A stretch of 40,922 bases of DNA from Physcocola sp002396385 (GTDB taxonomy: Bacteria; Bacteroidota; Bacteroidia; Bacteroidales; Paludibacteraceae): positions 1 to 40,922 of the forward strand of contig CAMNDM010000034.1 of the NCBI GenBank assembly GCA_946535435.1. The letters are read 5' to 3'. Position 1 is the first letter of the stretch. The number at the start of each line of letters is the position of its first letter. The position numbers and the translations under genes were made by a program. This document shows, one piece after another, positions 32,365 through 40,139 of this stretch. Below the pieces are notes generated by a model. It worked only from the letters and a program-made list of their open reading frames with translations, ran no database searches and had not been told where the DNA came from.

Positions 32365-33225
32365 TTAACCCAAATAAGACTTGAGTAATTTGCATTTCGA
32401 ATTGTTGCGTAGCTGGCGAATGGCCTTCTCTTTTATTTGTCTTACGCGTTCGCGGGTCAGATTGAATTCTTCGCCAATTTCCTCCAGCGTTTTTGCCGGA
32501 CAACCTAAACCGAAGAATTTTTTCAAAATATCGCCCGAACGACCTCCAAGTGTTGATAGCGCTCTGTCTATTTCTTGGCTGAGCGATTCATCGGCTAACC
32601 TGCTGTCTGTTGCAGGTGTGTTCGAGTTTGGTATCATTTCAACCATACTGGTGTCGCTATCGTCGCCTATAGGGGTGTCGATAGATACTGCCTTGGTTGA
32701 TGATTTCAACGCTTCTTCTATTTTGTCGGTTGGCAGATTCAACAATTCTGCCAATTGGGTTGAGCTTGGCTTGAATCCATGCTCTTGTTCGTATGTGGCT
32801 ACCTCTTTGTTGATTTTGCTGATCAAACCTACTTGGTTCAGCGGTAAACGAACCATTCGGCTCTGTTCTGCCAATGCTTGCATGATTGATTGACGAATCC
32901 ACCACACTGCATACGAAATGAATTTGAAACCTTTGGTCTCGTCAAATTTCTGTGCGGCTTTTATTAGTCCCAGGTTACCCTCGTCAATTAAGTCCAGCAA
33001 ACTCAAGCCTTGGCTTTGGTACTGCTTCGCAACTGAAACCACGAAACGAAGATTCGCGTTTACAAGTGTATTGAGAGCTTCGTCGTCGCCTTGGTGAATT
33101 CTTCTGGCTAATTCAGCTTCTTCTTCGGCTGATACCATTGGCTTTCTGGCAATCTCTTGAAGGTATTTTTCAAGCGCGGCACTCTCTCTGTTGGTAATTG
33201 ACTTGGAAATCTTTAATTGTCTCAT
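32365..33225 (-). CDS. rpoD: Primary sigma factor RpoD (Bacteroidetes sigma-A type)
   Basis: 286 residues. Region 1.2 (LEKYLQEIARKPMVS, about 18-45), region 2 (NLRFVVSVAKQYQSQGLSLL, then GFKFISYAVWWIRQSI near 105), region 3 (about 130-200) and region 4 with the -35-recognition helix (TLEEIGEEFNLTRERVRQIK near 245) are all present. Region 1.1 and the non-conserved region are missing, as in the characterised Bacteroides primary sigma factor. That factor recognises -33 TTTG / -7 TAnnTTTG promoters, the same boxes found upstream of many genes here. The ATG at 33225 gives MRQLKISKSITN. The gene is monocistronic, with a leader of about 66 nt and a strong terminator. Confidence 0.95.
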   Translation of the reverse strand: MRQLKISKSITNRESAALEKYLQEIARKPMVSAEEEAELARRIHQGDDEALNTLVNANLRFVVSVAKQYQSQGLSLLDLIDEGNLGLIKAAQKFDETKGFKFISYAVWWIRQSIMQALAEQSRMVRLPLNQVGLISKINKEVATYEQEHGFKPSSTQLAELLNLPTDKIEEALKSSTKAVSIDTPIGDDSDTSMVEMIPNSNTPATDSRLADESLSQEIDRALSTLGGRSGDILKKFFGLGCPAKTLEEIGEEFNLTRERVRQIKEKAIRQLRNNSKCKLLKSYLG

Positions 33226-33294
33226 GCTCTAAATAAACTGTTTTATATTGGGGCTTTTGGGTCTCCCCCCTATATTAAGTCCTAATTTATCGTG

Positions 33295-33302
33295 CAAAAT
33301 TA
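33295..33302 (-). promoter_or_regulatory. -7 box of rpoD
   Basis: TAATTTTG on the minus strand matches TAnnTTTG. No -33 match. Within the leader, GGGG/CCCC tracts (33250-33253 with 33267-33270) flanked by TATA repeats could fold into a weak hairpin. Confidence 0.45.
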
Positions 33303-33380
33303 AATAAAATAGTTGATAGGTGTGTTTTTTTAGATGCAAAATGTGCTACTATTTGTGCCTAAATCAGATTTTTTTGTCGT

Positions 33381-33776
33381 TTAGACCACTTTTAACGCAT
33401 TGTCTACTACTTCGCAAACACCTAATTTGCCGTTTATGACCGCTACAGACTCAATTATGCCCCTGTTGCAGAGTTTCCCGTCCGAAAGTCTGTAGATGTC
33501 TTGGTAAAACACGTATTTAAGGCTTTCTTTTTTCACATTCAGTTTGCATACAAACTTGTCTCCGCTTTTTAGCGAGTTCTTGAAACGTAGGTCTACTCTG
33601 ACTACTACTAGGTCAATGCCTTCTTCGTGCAACTTTGCGAAACTAAGTCCCAGTGTTTTTATGTACTGGTGGCGGGTGTGCTCCATATAGTGTTGGTAAT
33701 TGGCATTGTTTACAATGCCTTGCAGGTCGCATTCGTAGTCGCGGACCGTGAATTCTTCTTCGAAAATGTATTCCAT
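33381..33776 (-). CDS. Hotdog-fold acyl-CoA thioesterase
   Basis: 131 residues, the 4HBT single-hotdog type. The active-site segment DYECDLQGIVNNANYQHYME near residues 13-32 contains the Asp and Asn positions typical of YbgC-like thioesterases. VRVDLRFKNSLKSGD near 60 forms the central strand. It should hydrolyse a short- or medium-chain acyl-CoA in the cytoplasm; the chain specificity is not readable. The ATG at 33776 lies 7 nt after the stop of the small membrane protein. It ends the rsmE-membrane protein-thioesterase operon. No clear terminator is seen before rpoD's promoter region. Confidence 0.88.
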   Translation of the reverse strand: MEYIFEEEFTVRDYECDLQGIVNNANYQHYMEHTRHQYIKTLGLSFAKLHEEGIDLVVVRVDLRFKNSLKSGDKFVCKLNVKKESLKYVFYQDIYRLSDGKLCNRGIIESVAVINGKLGVCEVVDNALKVV

Positions 33777-33783
33777 ACGTTTA

Positions 33784-34284
33784 TTAATAGATGACTGTTA
33801 GGCCCAGCCCGGTTACAACCGCAATGGCTGGGATATACCATTTGTTGATTTCTTTAAAATTAGTCTCTATGCCTCTTTTTACGGAGTACATATAGAGTGC
33901 AAAGAGTAGTGAGCCGACGGTCACCAGTATGCTGGCCTTCCAATTCTGCTTTTGGCTCATTTCTGCCATTAGCTTGTCCCAATTGATGAACAGCAGTGAT
34001 GCGCTAAAGGCGAGTATTTTTGTTGTTAGAACAAATGCCTGCCGCTTCTTGCTGATGAGGGCCGATAAGCCTAGCTGGCTGATGCTGATGAGCGGAATGG
34101 CAATAAACAAGACAACCGCCCAGTCGTGAAATATGTCACCAAAACCGGCTGCCTGGTTGACTGCCGAGCCTTTTGTCAGCCAGTAACTAGATTCGAACTT
34201 GAACAAGAAAGGACTGGAAACTATAATTGTCGCAATATCTACTATGAATAAATAGTGGCGGAGGTCTCTGTCATTATTATCCAT
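33784..34284 (-). CDS. Small multi-spanning membrane protein, function unknown
   Basis: 166 residues with about five hydrophobic segments (near 12-25, 55-75, 85-100, 117-133 and 148-164). The N-terminus MDNNDRDLRHYLF is cytoplasmic-like and short basic loops (SKKR, SVKRG) follow the positive-inside pattern. I recognise no family. Its ATG at 34284 overlaps the end of rsmE by 8 bases, which indicates translational coupling, and the thioesterase starts 7 nt after its stop. The neighbours suggest no specific role. Confidence 0.8.
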   Translation of the reverse strand: MDNNDRDLRHYLFIVDIATIIVSSPFLFKFESSYWLTKGSAVNQAAGFGDIFHDWAVVLFIAIPLISISQLGLSALISKKRQAFVLTTKILAFSASLLFINWDKLMAEMSQKQNWKASILVTVGSLLFALYMYSVKRGIETNFKEINKWYIPAIAVVTGLGLTVIY

Positions 34285-34993
34285 TAATTGATGCTATTTG
34301 GTTGATAAGTTCGATGGTATGGCAGGCTACTACACCTGCGGTTTCCGTCCTTAAACGGCTCTCTCCTAGCGATATTGGCAGGTAGCCTTTCTTTATGGCT
34401 GTCGCTACCTCTTCTTCGCTAAAGTCTCCTTCTGGACCGATTAGTATGGTGACGTCGTTATTGGCTTTGTAGGTCGTGCACAAGTCTTTTTTGTCTTGCT
34501 CGTAACAGTGCGCAATAAACAAGTCGCCCTTTCGGTCGCTTTTCATAAAGTCGTTAAAGGTTGTTTGCTCGTTGATGGTGGGGAGATAGGCTTTTTTCGA
34601 TTGCTTCATTGCCGAAATCAGTATTTTTTCTATACGGTCTCTCTTTACGACTTTCCTTTCCGAGTACCGGCAGATTATTGGCGTTATTTCGTCGATGCCG
34701 ATTTCTGTCGCTTTTTCTGCGAACCATTCTATCCGTTCTATGTTCTTGGTCGGAGCAATGGCAATGTGTAAATGAATTGGTCGTTTGTGGTAACCTTGGA
34801 CTTCGTTTTCTATGACGACCTTGCATTTCTTGTGGTGAGCGATTGCTATTTTGGCGTGGTAGAAACCTCCCTGACCATCGATGACTTCTAGTGAATCGCC
34901 TTCAACCATGCGTAAAACTTTTACCGCATGTTGCGATTCTTCTTCCGGCAATGTTAAATCGTTCTTGATGTTTGGCGCGTAGAAAAGGGCCAT
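34277..34993 (-). CDS. rsmE: 16S rRNA m3U1498 methyltransferase RsmE
   Basis: 238 residues. An N-terminal PUA-like domain (to about 75; ALFYAPNIKNDLTLPEEESQ start) precedes a SPOUT trefoil-knot domain. The SAM-binding motifs are ILIGPEGDFSEEE near 190 and SLGESRLRTETAGV near 213. KATEIGIDEITPI near 95 is also typical. It methylates N3 of U1498 in 16S rRNA. The ATG at 34993 lies 28 nt after the folD terminator hairpin, and no separate -7 box is obvious in that short space. Confidence 0.95.
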   Translation of the reverse strand: MALFYAPNIKNDLTLPEEESQHAVKVLRMVEGDSLEVIDGQGGFYHAKIAIAHHKKCKVVIENEVQGYHKRPIHLHIAIAPTKNIERIEWFAEKATEIGIDEITPIICRYSERKVVKRDRIEKILISAMKQSKKAYLPTINEQTTFNDFMKSDRKGDLFIAHCYEQDKKDLCTTYKANNDVTILIGPEGDFSEEEVATAIKKGYLPISLGESRLRTETAGVVACHTIELINQIASING

Positions 34994-35020
34994 GGTGTAT
35001 CTTTTTTATATAAACAGAAT

Positions 35021-35059
35021 AAGAGCAGTTCCCCCATTGATGATAAAGGAACTGCTCTT
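35021..35059 (-). terminator. Intrinsic terminator of ffh-folD
   Basis: A perfect 12-bp stem, AAGAGCAGTTCC (35021-35032) with GGAACTGCTCTT (35048-35059), loop of 15 nt. On the minus strand it follows folD by 13 nt. The trailing T-tract is weak, so read-through into rsmE is plausible. Confidence 0.75.
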
Positions 35060-35072
35060 TTATTTAGCTTTT

Positions 35073-35954
35073 TTACTTGTAGATTTCCTTTTTCCCTGCC
35101 AAAAGGGTGTTCTTCATCAGCGAGCAAATGGTCATTGGACCAACGCCACCAGGAACTGGCGTGATGAAGCTGCACTTAGGCGCTACGTTTTCGAAGTCAA
35201 CGTCGCCAGTCAACTTGAAACCGGTCTTCGATTCGGCGCATGGAACACGGGTGGTTCCTACGTCGATAACAACGGCACCATCTTTTACCATGTCGGCTGT
35301 GACGAACTTAGGAGATCCCATAGCCGCGATAATGATGTCGGCTTCTTTACAGATTTCCTTAATGTTCTTTGTTCCGCTGTGACATACGGTTACGGTTGCG
35401 TTGCCTGGGTAGGCCTTCTGCATCATAAGTGAAGCGACCGGCTTGCCTACAATATTGCTTCGGCCGATTACGACACAGTTCTTTCCTTTGGTCTCGATGT
35501 TGTAGCGTTTCAACAGTTCAAGTATACCTGCAGGTGTGGCAGAAACAAATGCAGGCAGTCCGATTGAAGTTCTGCCTACGTTGATAGGGTGGAAGCCGTC
35601 AACGTCTTTCTTATAGTCGATTGCCTCGATAACCTTCTGCTCTGATATGTGCTTTGGCAATGGCAGTTGGACGATGAATCCGTCAACGTCGTTGTCTTTG
35701 TTCAACTTATCGATTGCGGCAAGAAGTTCGTCTTCTGTGATGTCTGATTCAAATGCGATTTTTGTCGATTTGAAACCACACTGCTCGCATGAAAGGACCT
35801 TGTTTTTGACATAGGTCTCACTACCGCCATCGTGGCCGACGATGATGACTGCCAGATGGGGAACTTTTCCGCCTTTTGCTTTGATTTCTGCAACTTCTGC
35901 TGCTATTTCCTGCTTAATCTGCATCGAAATAGCTTTCCCGTCAATTAATTGCAT
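35073..35954 (-). CDS. folD: Methylenetetrahydrofolate dehydrogenase/cyclohydrolase FolD
   Basis: 293 residues, the usual length. The catalytic lysine motif YVKNKVLSCEQCG lies near residue 50, VDGFIVQLPLPKHI near 92 and the NADP-site GRSNIVGKPVASLM near 160. PVPGGVGPMTICSLM near 270 closes the active site. It interconverts methylene- and formyl-tetrahydrofolate for purine and one-carbon metabolism. The start at 35954 (MQLIDGKAIS) is 28 nt after the ffh stop, so the two probably form an operon, an arrangement I have seen in other Bacteroidetes but cannot verify here. Confidence 0.96.
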   Translation of the reverse strand: MQLIDGKAISMQIKQEIAAEVAEIKAKGGKVPHLAVIIVGHDGGSETYVKNKVLSCEQCGFKSTKIAFESDITEDELLAAIDKLNKDNDVDGFIVQLPLPKHISEQKVIEAIDYKKDVDGFHPINVGRTSIGLPAFVSATPAGILELLKRYNIETKGKNCVVIGRSNIVGKPVASLMMQKAYPGNATVTVCHSGTKNIKEICKEADIIIAAMGSPKFVTADMVKDGAVVIDVGTTRVPCAESKTGFKLTGDVDFENVAPKCSFITPVPGGVGPMTICSLMKNTLLAGKKEIYK

Positions 35955-35982
35955 GTCTTATTGTTTTTTGTTGTTTATCCTT

Positions 35983-37296
35983 TTAGTGGGGCATTCTGAA
36001 TTTGCCCTTGTTCTTGGTAACCATCTTCATCATCTTTCTGGTCTCGTCGAACTGCTTGATGAGGCGGTTGACTTCCTGTAGGCTGGTTCCGCTACCTTTG
36101 GCAATACGGTTTCGTCTGCTACCGTCAAGAATGCCTGGATTGCTCCGCTCTTTCTTGGTCATTGAATAGATGATGGCTTCGATTCCTTTGAAGGCGTTGT
36201 CGTCGATTTCAACGTCTTTCAATGCCTTCCCAATGCCAGGTATCATTGCGGCCAAATCTTTCAGGTTTCCCATCTTTTTGATTTGCTGGATTTGGTTCAA
36301 AAAGTCGTTAAAGTCAAACTGGTTTTTCTCAATCTTGCGCTGTAGCTTTTTCGCCTCTTGTTCGTCATAAGCGTCTTGCGCCCTTTGTACCAATCCGACA
36401 ATATCACCCATACCTAATATGCGGCCTGCCATACGTTTAGGGTCGAACACGTCAATGGCATCGAGTTTTTCTCCCGTTCCGATAAACTTGATAGGCTTGT
36501 TTACAATTGTCTTAATGGTAAGGGCAGCACCGCCACGGGTGTCTCCATCGAGTTTGGTGAGGATAACGCCGTCAAAATCAAGTCGGTCGTTAAATTCTTT
36601 TGCAGTATTAACGGCGTCCTGACCTGTGGTTGAGTCAACAACGAATAGTATTTCATGCGGATTGATGGCTTCTTTTATCGCTACAATCTCGGTCATCATT
36701 TCTTCGTCAACTGCCAATCGGCCGGCGGTATCGACGATGATGACGTCGCAACCTTTTTCTTTAGCAGCGGCAATAGAGCGTTTTGCGATCTCTACGGGTT
36801 GCTTGCAGTCTGGCTCGGAATATACCGGTATGTTTATTTGCTCGCCAACTACCTTTAATTGCTCTATGGCGGCCGGACGGTATACGTCGCAGGCTACCAA
36901 AATAGGGTTTCTACCTTTTTTGCTTCTGATGTAGTTCGCTAGTTTTCCCGAGAATGTTGTTTTACCGGAACCTTGAAGACCTGACATCAAAATAATTGCG
37001 GGAGAGCCTTTTACGTTGATGTCGGCAGTTTCGCCACCCATAAGGGCGATGAGTTCGTCGTTGACGATCTTCTTCATCATATCGCCTGGTTTGACCGATG
37101 TCAACACATTCTGACCGAGGGCTTTTTGTTTTACGTCTTCTGTAAACTGTTTTGCAATCTTATAGTTTACGTCGGCATCAAGCAATGCCTTTCTCACGTC
37201 TTTCAACGCTTCGGCAATGTTGATTTCTGTAATGCGACCTTCTCCTTTAAGTATTTTGAACGAACGTTCAAGTCGCTCTTCTAAGTTCTCAAACAT
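35983..37296 (-). CDS. ffh: Signal recognition particle protein Ffh (SRP54)
   Basis: 437 residues. The N domain (about 1-85) leads to the G domain: GLQGSGKTTFSGKLA near 107, DTAGRLAVDEE near 190 and TKLDGDTRGGAAL near 247. The M domain (about 300-437) has IPGIGKALKDVE, SMTKKERSNPGIL, GSRRNRIAKGSGTSLQEVN and a methionine-rich end (RKMMKMVTKNKGKFRMPH), which binds SRP RNA and signal sequences. It targets membrane proteins co-translationally. The start is the ATG at 37296 (MFENLEERLER). folD follows by 28 nt. Confidence 0.97.
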   Translation of the reverse strand: MFENLEERLERSFKILKGEGRITEINIAEALKDVRKALLDADVNYKIAKQFTEDVKQKALGQNVLTSVKPGDMMKKIVNDELIALMGGETADINVKGSPAIILMSGLQGSGKTTFSGKLANYIRSKKGRNPILVACDVYRPAAIEQLKVVGEQINIPVYSEPDCKQPVEIAKRSIAAAKEKGCDVIIVDTAGRLAVDEEMMTEIVAIKEAINPHEILFVVDSTTGQDAVNTAKEFNDRLDFDGVILTKLDGDTRGGAALTIKTIVNKPIKFIGTGEKLDAIDVFDPKRMAGRILGMGDIVGLVQRAQDAYDEQEAKKLQRKIEKNQFDFNDFLNQIQQIKKMGNLKDLAAMIPGIGKALKDVEIDDNAFKGIEAIIYSMTKKERSNPGILDGSRRNRIAKGSGTSLQEVNRLIKQFDETRKMMKMVTKNKGKFRMPH

Positions 37297-37353
37297 ATTG
37301 TTTTTTTTTATCTTTCTATGGGTAAGTGATGCTTGTGAAAAGCCTCAGATTTG

Positions 37354-37361
37354 CAAAATTA
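37354..37361 (-). promoter_or_regulatory. -7 box of ffh-folD
   Basis: TAATTTTG on the minus strand matches the -7 consensus and predicts a leader of about 53 nt. No -33 match. Confidence 0.45.
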
Positions 37362-37382
37362 GTAAATTTTAAAGAATATACC

Positions 37383-38285
37383 TTATTCTTTGACGATGGT
37401 TTGCTTTATGTTCAGCACAATCTCGTCGCTAACGCTTTCTTCTGTTGTTTCGTAGATGCTCAATGGTGTGGCTTTGCCCTTTATGCTGATTGTTGTTGAA
37501 CTGTTTATTAATAGGCCCGTTTCACAGTCGAGCGTTATGTCTGAGACAATTTGTCCGTCAACGTTTTCTAACGAATAGGCCTTTCCTGCTATTGAATAGC
37601 GGCATGGCTTTGTCTTGTCTATCTGGTTGGTGCCGCTAATAATGTAGGTGTTGCCTTTTTTGCCCTTTAATGTGTAGGTGGTACCCTTGTTGCTGGAAAA
37701 GGTTCCGTATAGGTATATAGCTTTTGTCCATGTGCCATTGTCTTTTACAACACTGTCTGGCGCAATTGATACTGTGTTTTCTGTCAGGCTCCTTACCAAG
37801 TTCTTCCCATATTCCTCGTTAATCAGATATCGGTAAGCGATGCGGTTGATGCTGTCGGGTGGAGTCACATAATCGTCGAAAAGGTGGGCGTCTATGGAGT
37901 CGATGCCGGCAACCGTGCCTGTTGTAAGGTGTTTTGGGCCTAATTCAACCTTCACCCCTCGGTTAGTGGCTTGCCTCATGATGTAAGATAGTGGAAGCCT
38001 GGGCTTTTCTGTAGATAAAACGGTTGTGCTGTCTTTCTGTTTCTTCTCACATCTAATTGCGCTTATTGTCAGTTCAACTCCTTTTCCTGCTCCAGTCGCA
38101 TTGGCAGTAAGGTCGTATTTTATGGTCTGGGTTTGTTTTACTGGACGTGATTTTTTTAAAGAAACGCTACTTTCGTTTAAAAAGGTGTATGTGCTTTTAC
38201 CTTCTGCCTTAAGAAAAACTTTGTTCTCGGCTTTTATGGAGAGAATCGTGCATAACACGATTAGGGTGACAATGTGTTTTTTCAT
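37383..38285 (-). CDS. Secreted protein of unknown function (DUF6263-like)
   Basis: 300 residues. Signal peptide MKKHIVTLIVLCTILSIKAE, cleavage near 18. The mature part has beta-rich segments: a strand region at about 20-75, a middle with SINRIAYRYLINEEYGKN near 150 and a C-terminal end with ISIKGKATPLSIYETTE. The pattern of a secreted protein with a repeated KGK/Tyr strand layout is like DUF6263 proteins of Bacteroidetes, but this is a tentative resemblance. No catalytic site is seen. The ATG at 38285 (MKKHIV) is chosen because the frame before it lacks a signal and contains the promoter box. The gene is divergent from htrA. Confidence 0.75.
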   Translation of the reverse strand: MKKHIVTLIVLCTILSIKAENKVFLKAEGKSTYTFLNESSVSLKKSRPVKQTQTIKYDLTANATGAGKGVELTISAIRCEKKQKDSTTVLSTEKPRLPLSYIMRQATNRGVKVELGPKHLTTGTVAGIDSIDAHLFDDYVTPPDSINRIAYRYLINEEYGKNLVRSLTENTVSIAPDSVVKDNGTWTKAIYLYGTFSSNKGTTYTLKGKKGNTYIISGTNQIDKTKPCRYSIAGKAYSLENVDGQIVSDITLDCETGLLINSSTTISIKGKATPLSIYETTEESVSDEIVLNIKQTIVKE

Positions 38286-38296
38286 TCTTTTTTTTG

Positions 38297-38328
38297 CAAA
38301 TTTAATGAATTTTATTCTCATTTGTAAA
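38297..38328 (-). promoter_or_regulatory. Promoter of the secreted protein gene divergent from htrA
   Basis: On the minus strand TTTA (38325-38328) precedes TAAATTTG (38297-38304) by 20 nt, close to -33 TTTG / -7 TAnnTTTG. The transcript would begin about 8 nt before the ATG at 38285. No matching box was found for htrA in this gap. Confidence 0.5.
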
Positions 38329-38493
38329 TTGCATGACACACATAACTGGCATTGTTGAAACTGACAAATTGTCGTTATGGTCTCGCATCTTGTCCTTTTT
38401 TCTGTTTGATTGTTAATTTTCCTGAAATATAATACCAATTGCACAGTTTTTGCGTTTGAATTAAATAAGAACAAAAAACGAATTAAATTGAGT

Positions 38494-39969
38494 ATGAAAA
38501 ATTCAACGATTATTGTACCCGTAGCCGTTGCGGCCATTTTGGGTATTGGTTACACGGTTGGAAGAGCTCAAAACAACAATACCGACTCTTCTTCTATTGC
38601 GGAAACTTCGCATGTGGTTGGTTCTTATTCCGGACAATCCACCGATTTTACTTATGCCGCAGAAAACACTGTTAACTGTGTGGTTCATATTATGACTAAA
38701 TATACCCCAAAGACATCTTCGTCTAGCGGGCAGCCAAATTTTGGTGGTAACGATATTTTCGAGTATTTCTTTGGAGACAGGGGCGGCTTCCAACAGTTGC
38801 AACCACAGCCACGTTCTGCCTCTGGCTCGGGCGTTATCTTGGAAAAAGAGGGCTATATTGTTACAAACAACCATGTGGTTGAAGGTGCTGACTCTATTAC
38901 AGTTGTTTTAAACGACAAACGCTCCTATGTGGCAAAGATTGTTGGTACTGACCCTTCGACCGACTTGGCCTTGATTAAGGTGGAGGCTGACGACCTTCCT
39001 GCCATCAAAATCGGTGATTCGGAAAGCCTGAGGGTCGGTGAATGGGTGCTGGCTGTTGGTAATCCGTTTAACCTGACTTCTACTGTTACTGCCGGTATTG
39101 TTAGTGCCAAAGCAAGGAATATAAATATATTGAGCGGTGATATGAAGATTGAGTCGTTCATTCAAACCGATGCTGCTGTTAACCCTGGTAACAGTGGTGG
39201 TGCCTTGGTGAACACGAAAGGCGAACTTGTTGGTATTAATGCGGCTATCGCTTCGCAAACCGGCTCTTATACGGGTTACTCTTTCGCTATTCCTGTTACT
39301 ATCATGAGCAAGGTGGTGAACGACCTTAAAAAGTATGGTGTCGTACAACGTGCTTTGCTGGGTGTTATGGTGCAAGACATTACTAGCGAGTTGGCTAAAG
39401 AGAAGAACCTTTCGGTTCTCGATGGTGCCTACGTTGCAAGTGTAAATGACAACAGCGCTGCTAAAGATGCCGGCATTGAGGTGGGTGACGTTATTGTTAA
39501 AGTGAATGGTAAGGCTGTGAAATCGGTTCCTGAAGTTCAGGAACAAGTCAGCAAATTCAGCCCTGGTAATACTATTAACGTGACCGTGCTCCGTAAAAAG
39601 AAGGAGTTGACTATTCCGGTTGTTCTTAAAAACCAAATGGGTGATACGAAGATTGTAAAACAGGCTGGTGTGACCGATTTAGGGGCTACTTTCGAGGTGA
39701 CATCTGATGCTGATAAGCAAAAGTATGGAATCTCTTCCGGTATTACTGTTAAGAGCGTAACCAAGGATGGTAAATTCGCTGTTAATGGCATTCAGCCTGG
39801 CTTTATTATTCTCAAGGCTAACAACCAGACGGTTAATTCTGTCGATGATCTGCAAAAGATTGTTGCTGCTTGCAAGAAGAACAATGGGCAGAAATATAAT
39901 GAACAGGCTTTGTTCATTTCTGGCCTATACAAAGGCAAACTTACTTATTATGCGGTTGATTTGAATTAA
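38494..39969 (+). CDS. Periplasmic serine protease/chaperone, HtrA/DegP family
   Basis: 491 residues. An N-terminal hydrophobic stretch (IIVPVAVAAILGIGYTVG, 5-22) exports or anchors it. The trypsin-like domain has the full triad: His126 in VTNNHVVEGAD, Asp157 in TDLALIKV and Ser234 in NPGNSGGALV. Two PDZ domains follow (about 275-370, KNLSVLDGAYVASVNDNSAA, and about 400-490, VNGIQPGFIILKANNQ). It degrades or refolds misfolded envelope proteins. The ATG at 38494 is chosen because the codons before it encode a polar Lys/Asn stretch unlike a signal. It resembles DegP/DegQ more than DegS, because of two PDZ domains. A terminator follows at 39995. Confidence 0.94.
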   Translation: MKNSTIIVPVAVAAILGIGYTVGRAQNNNTDSSSIAETSHVVGSYSGQSTDFTYAAENTVNCVVHIMTKYTPKTSSSSGQPNFGGNDIFEYFFGDRGGFQQLQPQPRSASGSGVILEKEGYIVTNNHVVEGADSITVVLNDKRSYVAKIVGTDPSTDLALIKVEADDLPAIKIGDSESLRVGEWVLAVGNPFNLTSTVTAGIVSAKARNINILSGDMKIESFIQTDAAVNPGNSGGALVNTKGELVGINAAIASQTGSYTGYSFAIPVTIMSKVVNDLKKYGVVQRALLGVMVQDITSELAKEKNLSVLDGAYVASVNDNSAAKDAGIEVGDVIVKVNGKAVKSVPEVQEQVSKFSPGNTINVTVLRKKKELTIPVVLKNQMGDTKIVKQAGVTDLGATFEVTSDADKQKYGISSGITVKSVTKDGKFAVNGIQPGFIILKANNQTVNSVDDLQKIVAACKKNNGQKYNEQALFISGLYKGKLTYYAVDLN

Positions 39970-39994
39970 TGTTTTTCTTTAAAGTATTAATTGT

Positions 39995-40023
39995 AAAGGG
40001 GGAACAGCAGTTCCCCCTTTTTC
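39995..40023 (+). terminator. Intrinsic terminator of htrA
   Basis: AAAGGGGGAA (39995-40004) pairs with TTCCCCCTTT (40011-40020) around CAGCAG, followed by TT. It lies 25 nt past the htrA stop. Confidence 0.88.
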
Positions 40024-40036
40024 GTTGGTATGTGGC

Positions 40037-40067
40037 ATTGTAAGTTTCTGTATTTATCTTATCTTTG
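40037..40067 (+). promoter_or_regulatory. Promoter of the TerB/DjlA-like gene
   Basis: TATCTTTG (40060-40067) matches the -7 consensus. ATTG (40037-40040) is a three-of-four -33 match with a 19-nt spacer. It predicts a leader of about 70 nt. Confidence 0.55.
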
Positions 40068-40139
40068 TGGTAACACTGGCTTTATATTTCTATGAAAAGT
40101 TTGGTGCAGTTGCTTTTTGTGATTTAAATGTTGAATTGA

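Noticed and set aside
38405..38421. TTTG and TAATTTTC as promoter boxes for htrA
   Set aside because: The order and spacing do not fit a -33/-7 pair and the second has a mismatch at the conserved G.
38908..39636. A 242-codon open frame antisense to htrA
   Set aside because: It is an antisense shadow of the protease and first PDZ domain, with no recognisable motif.
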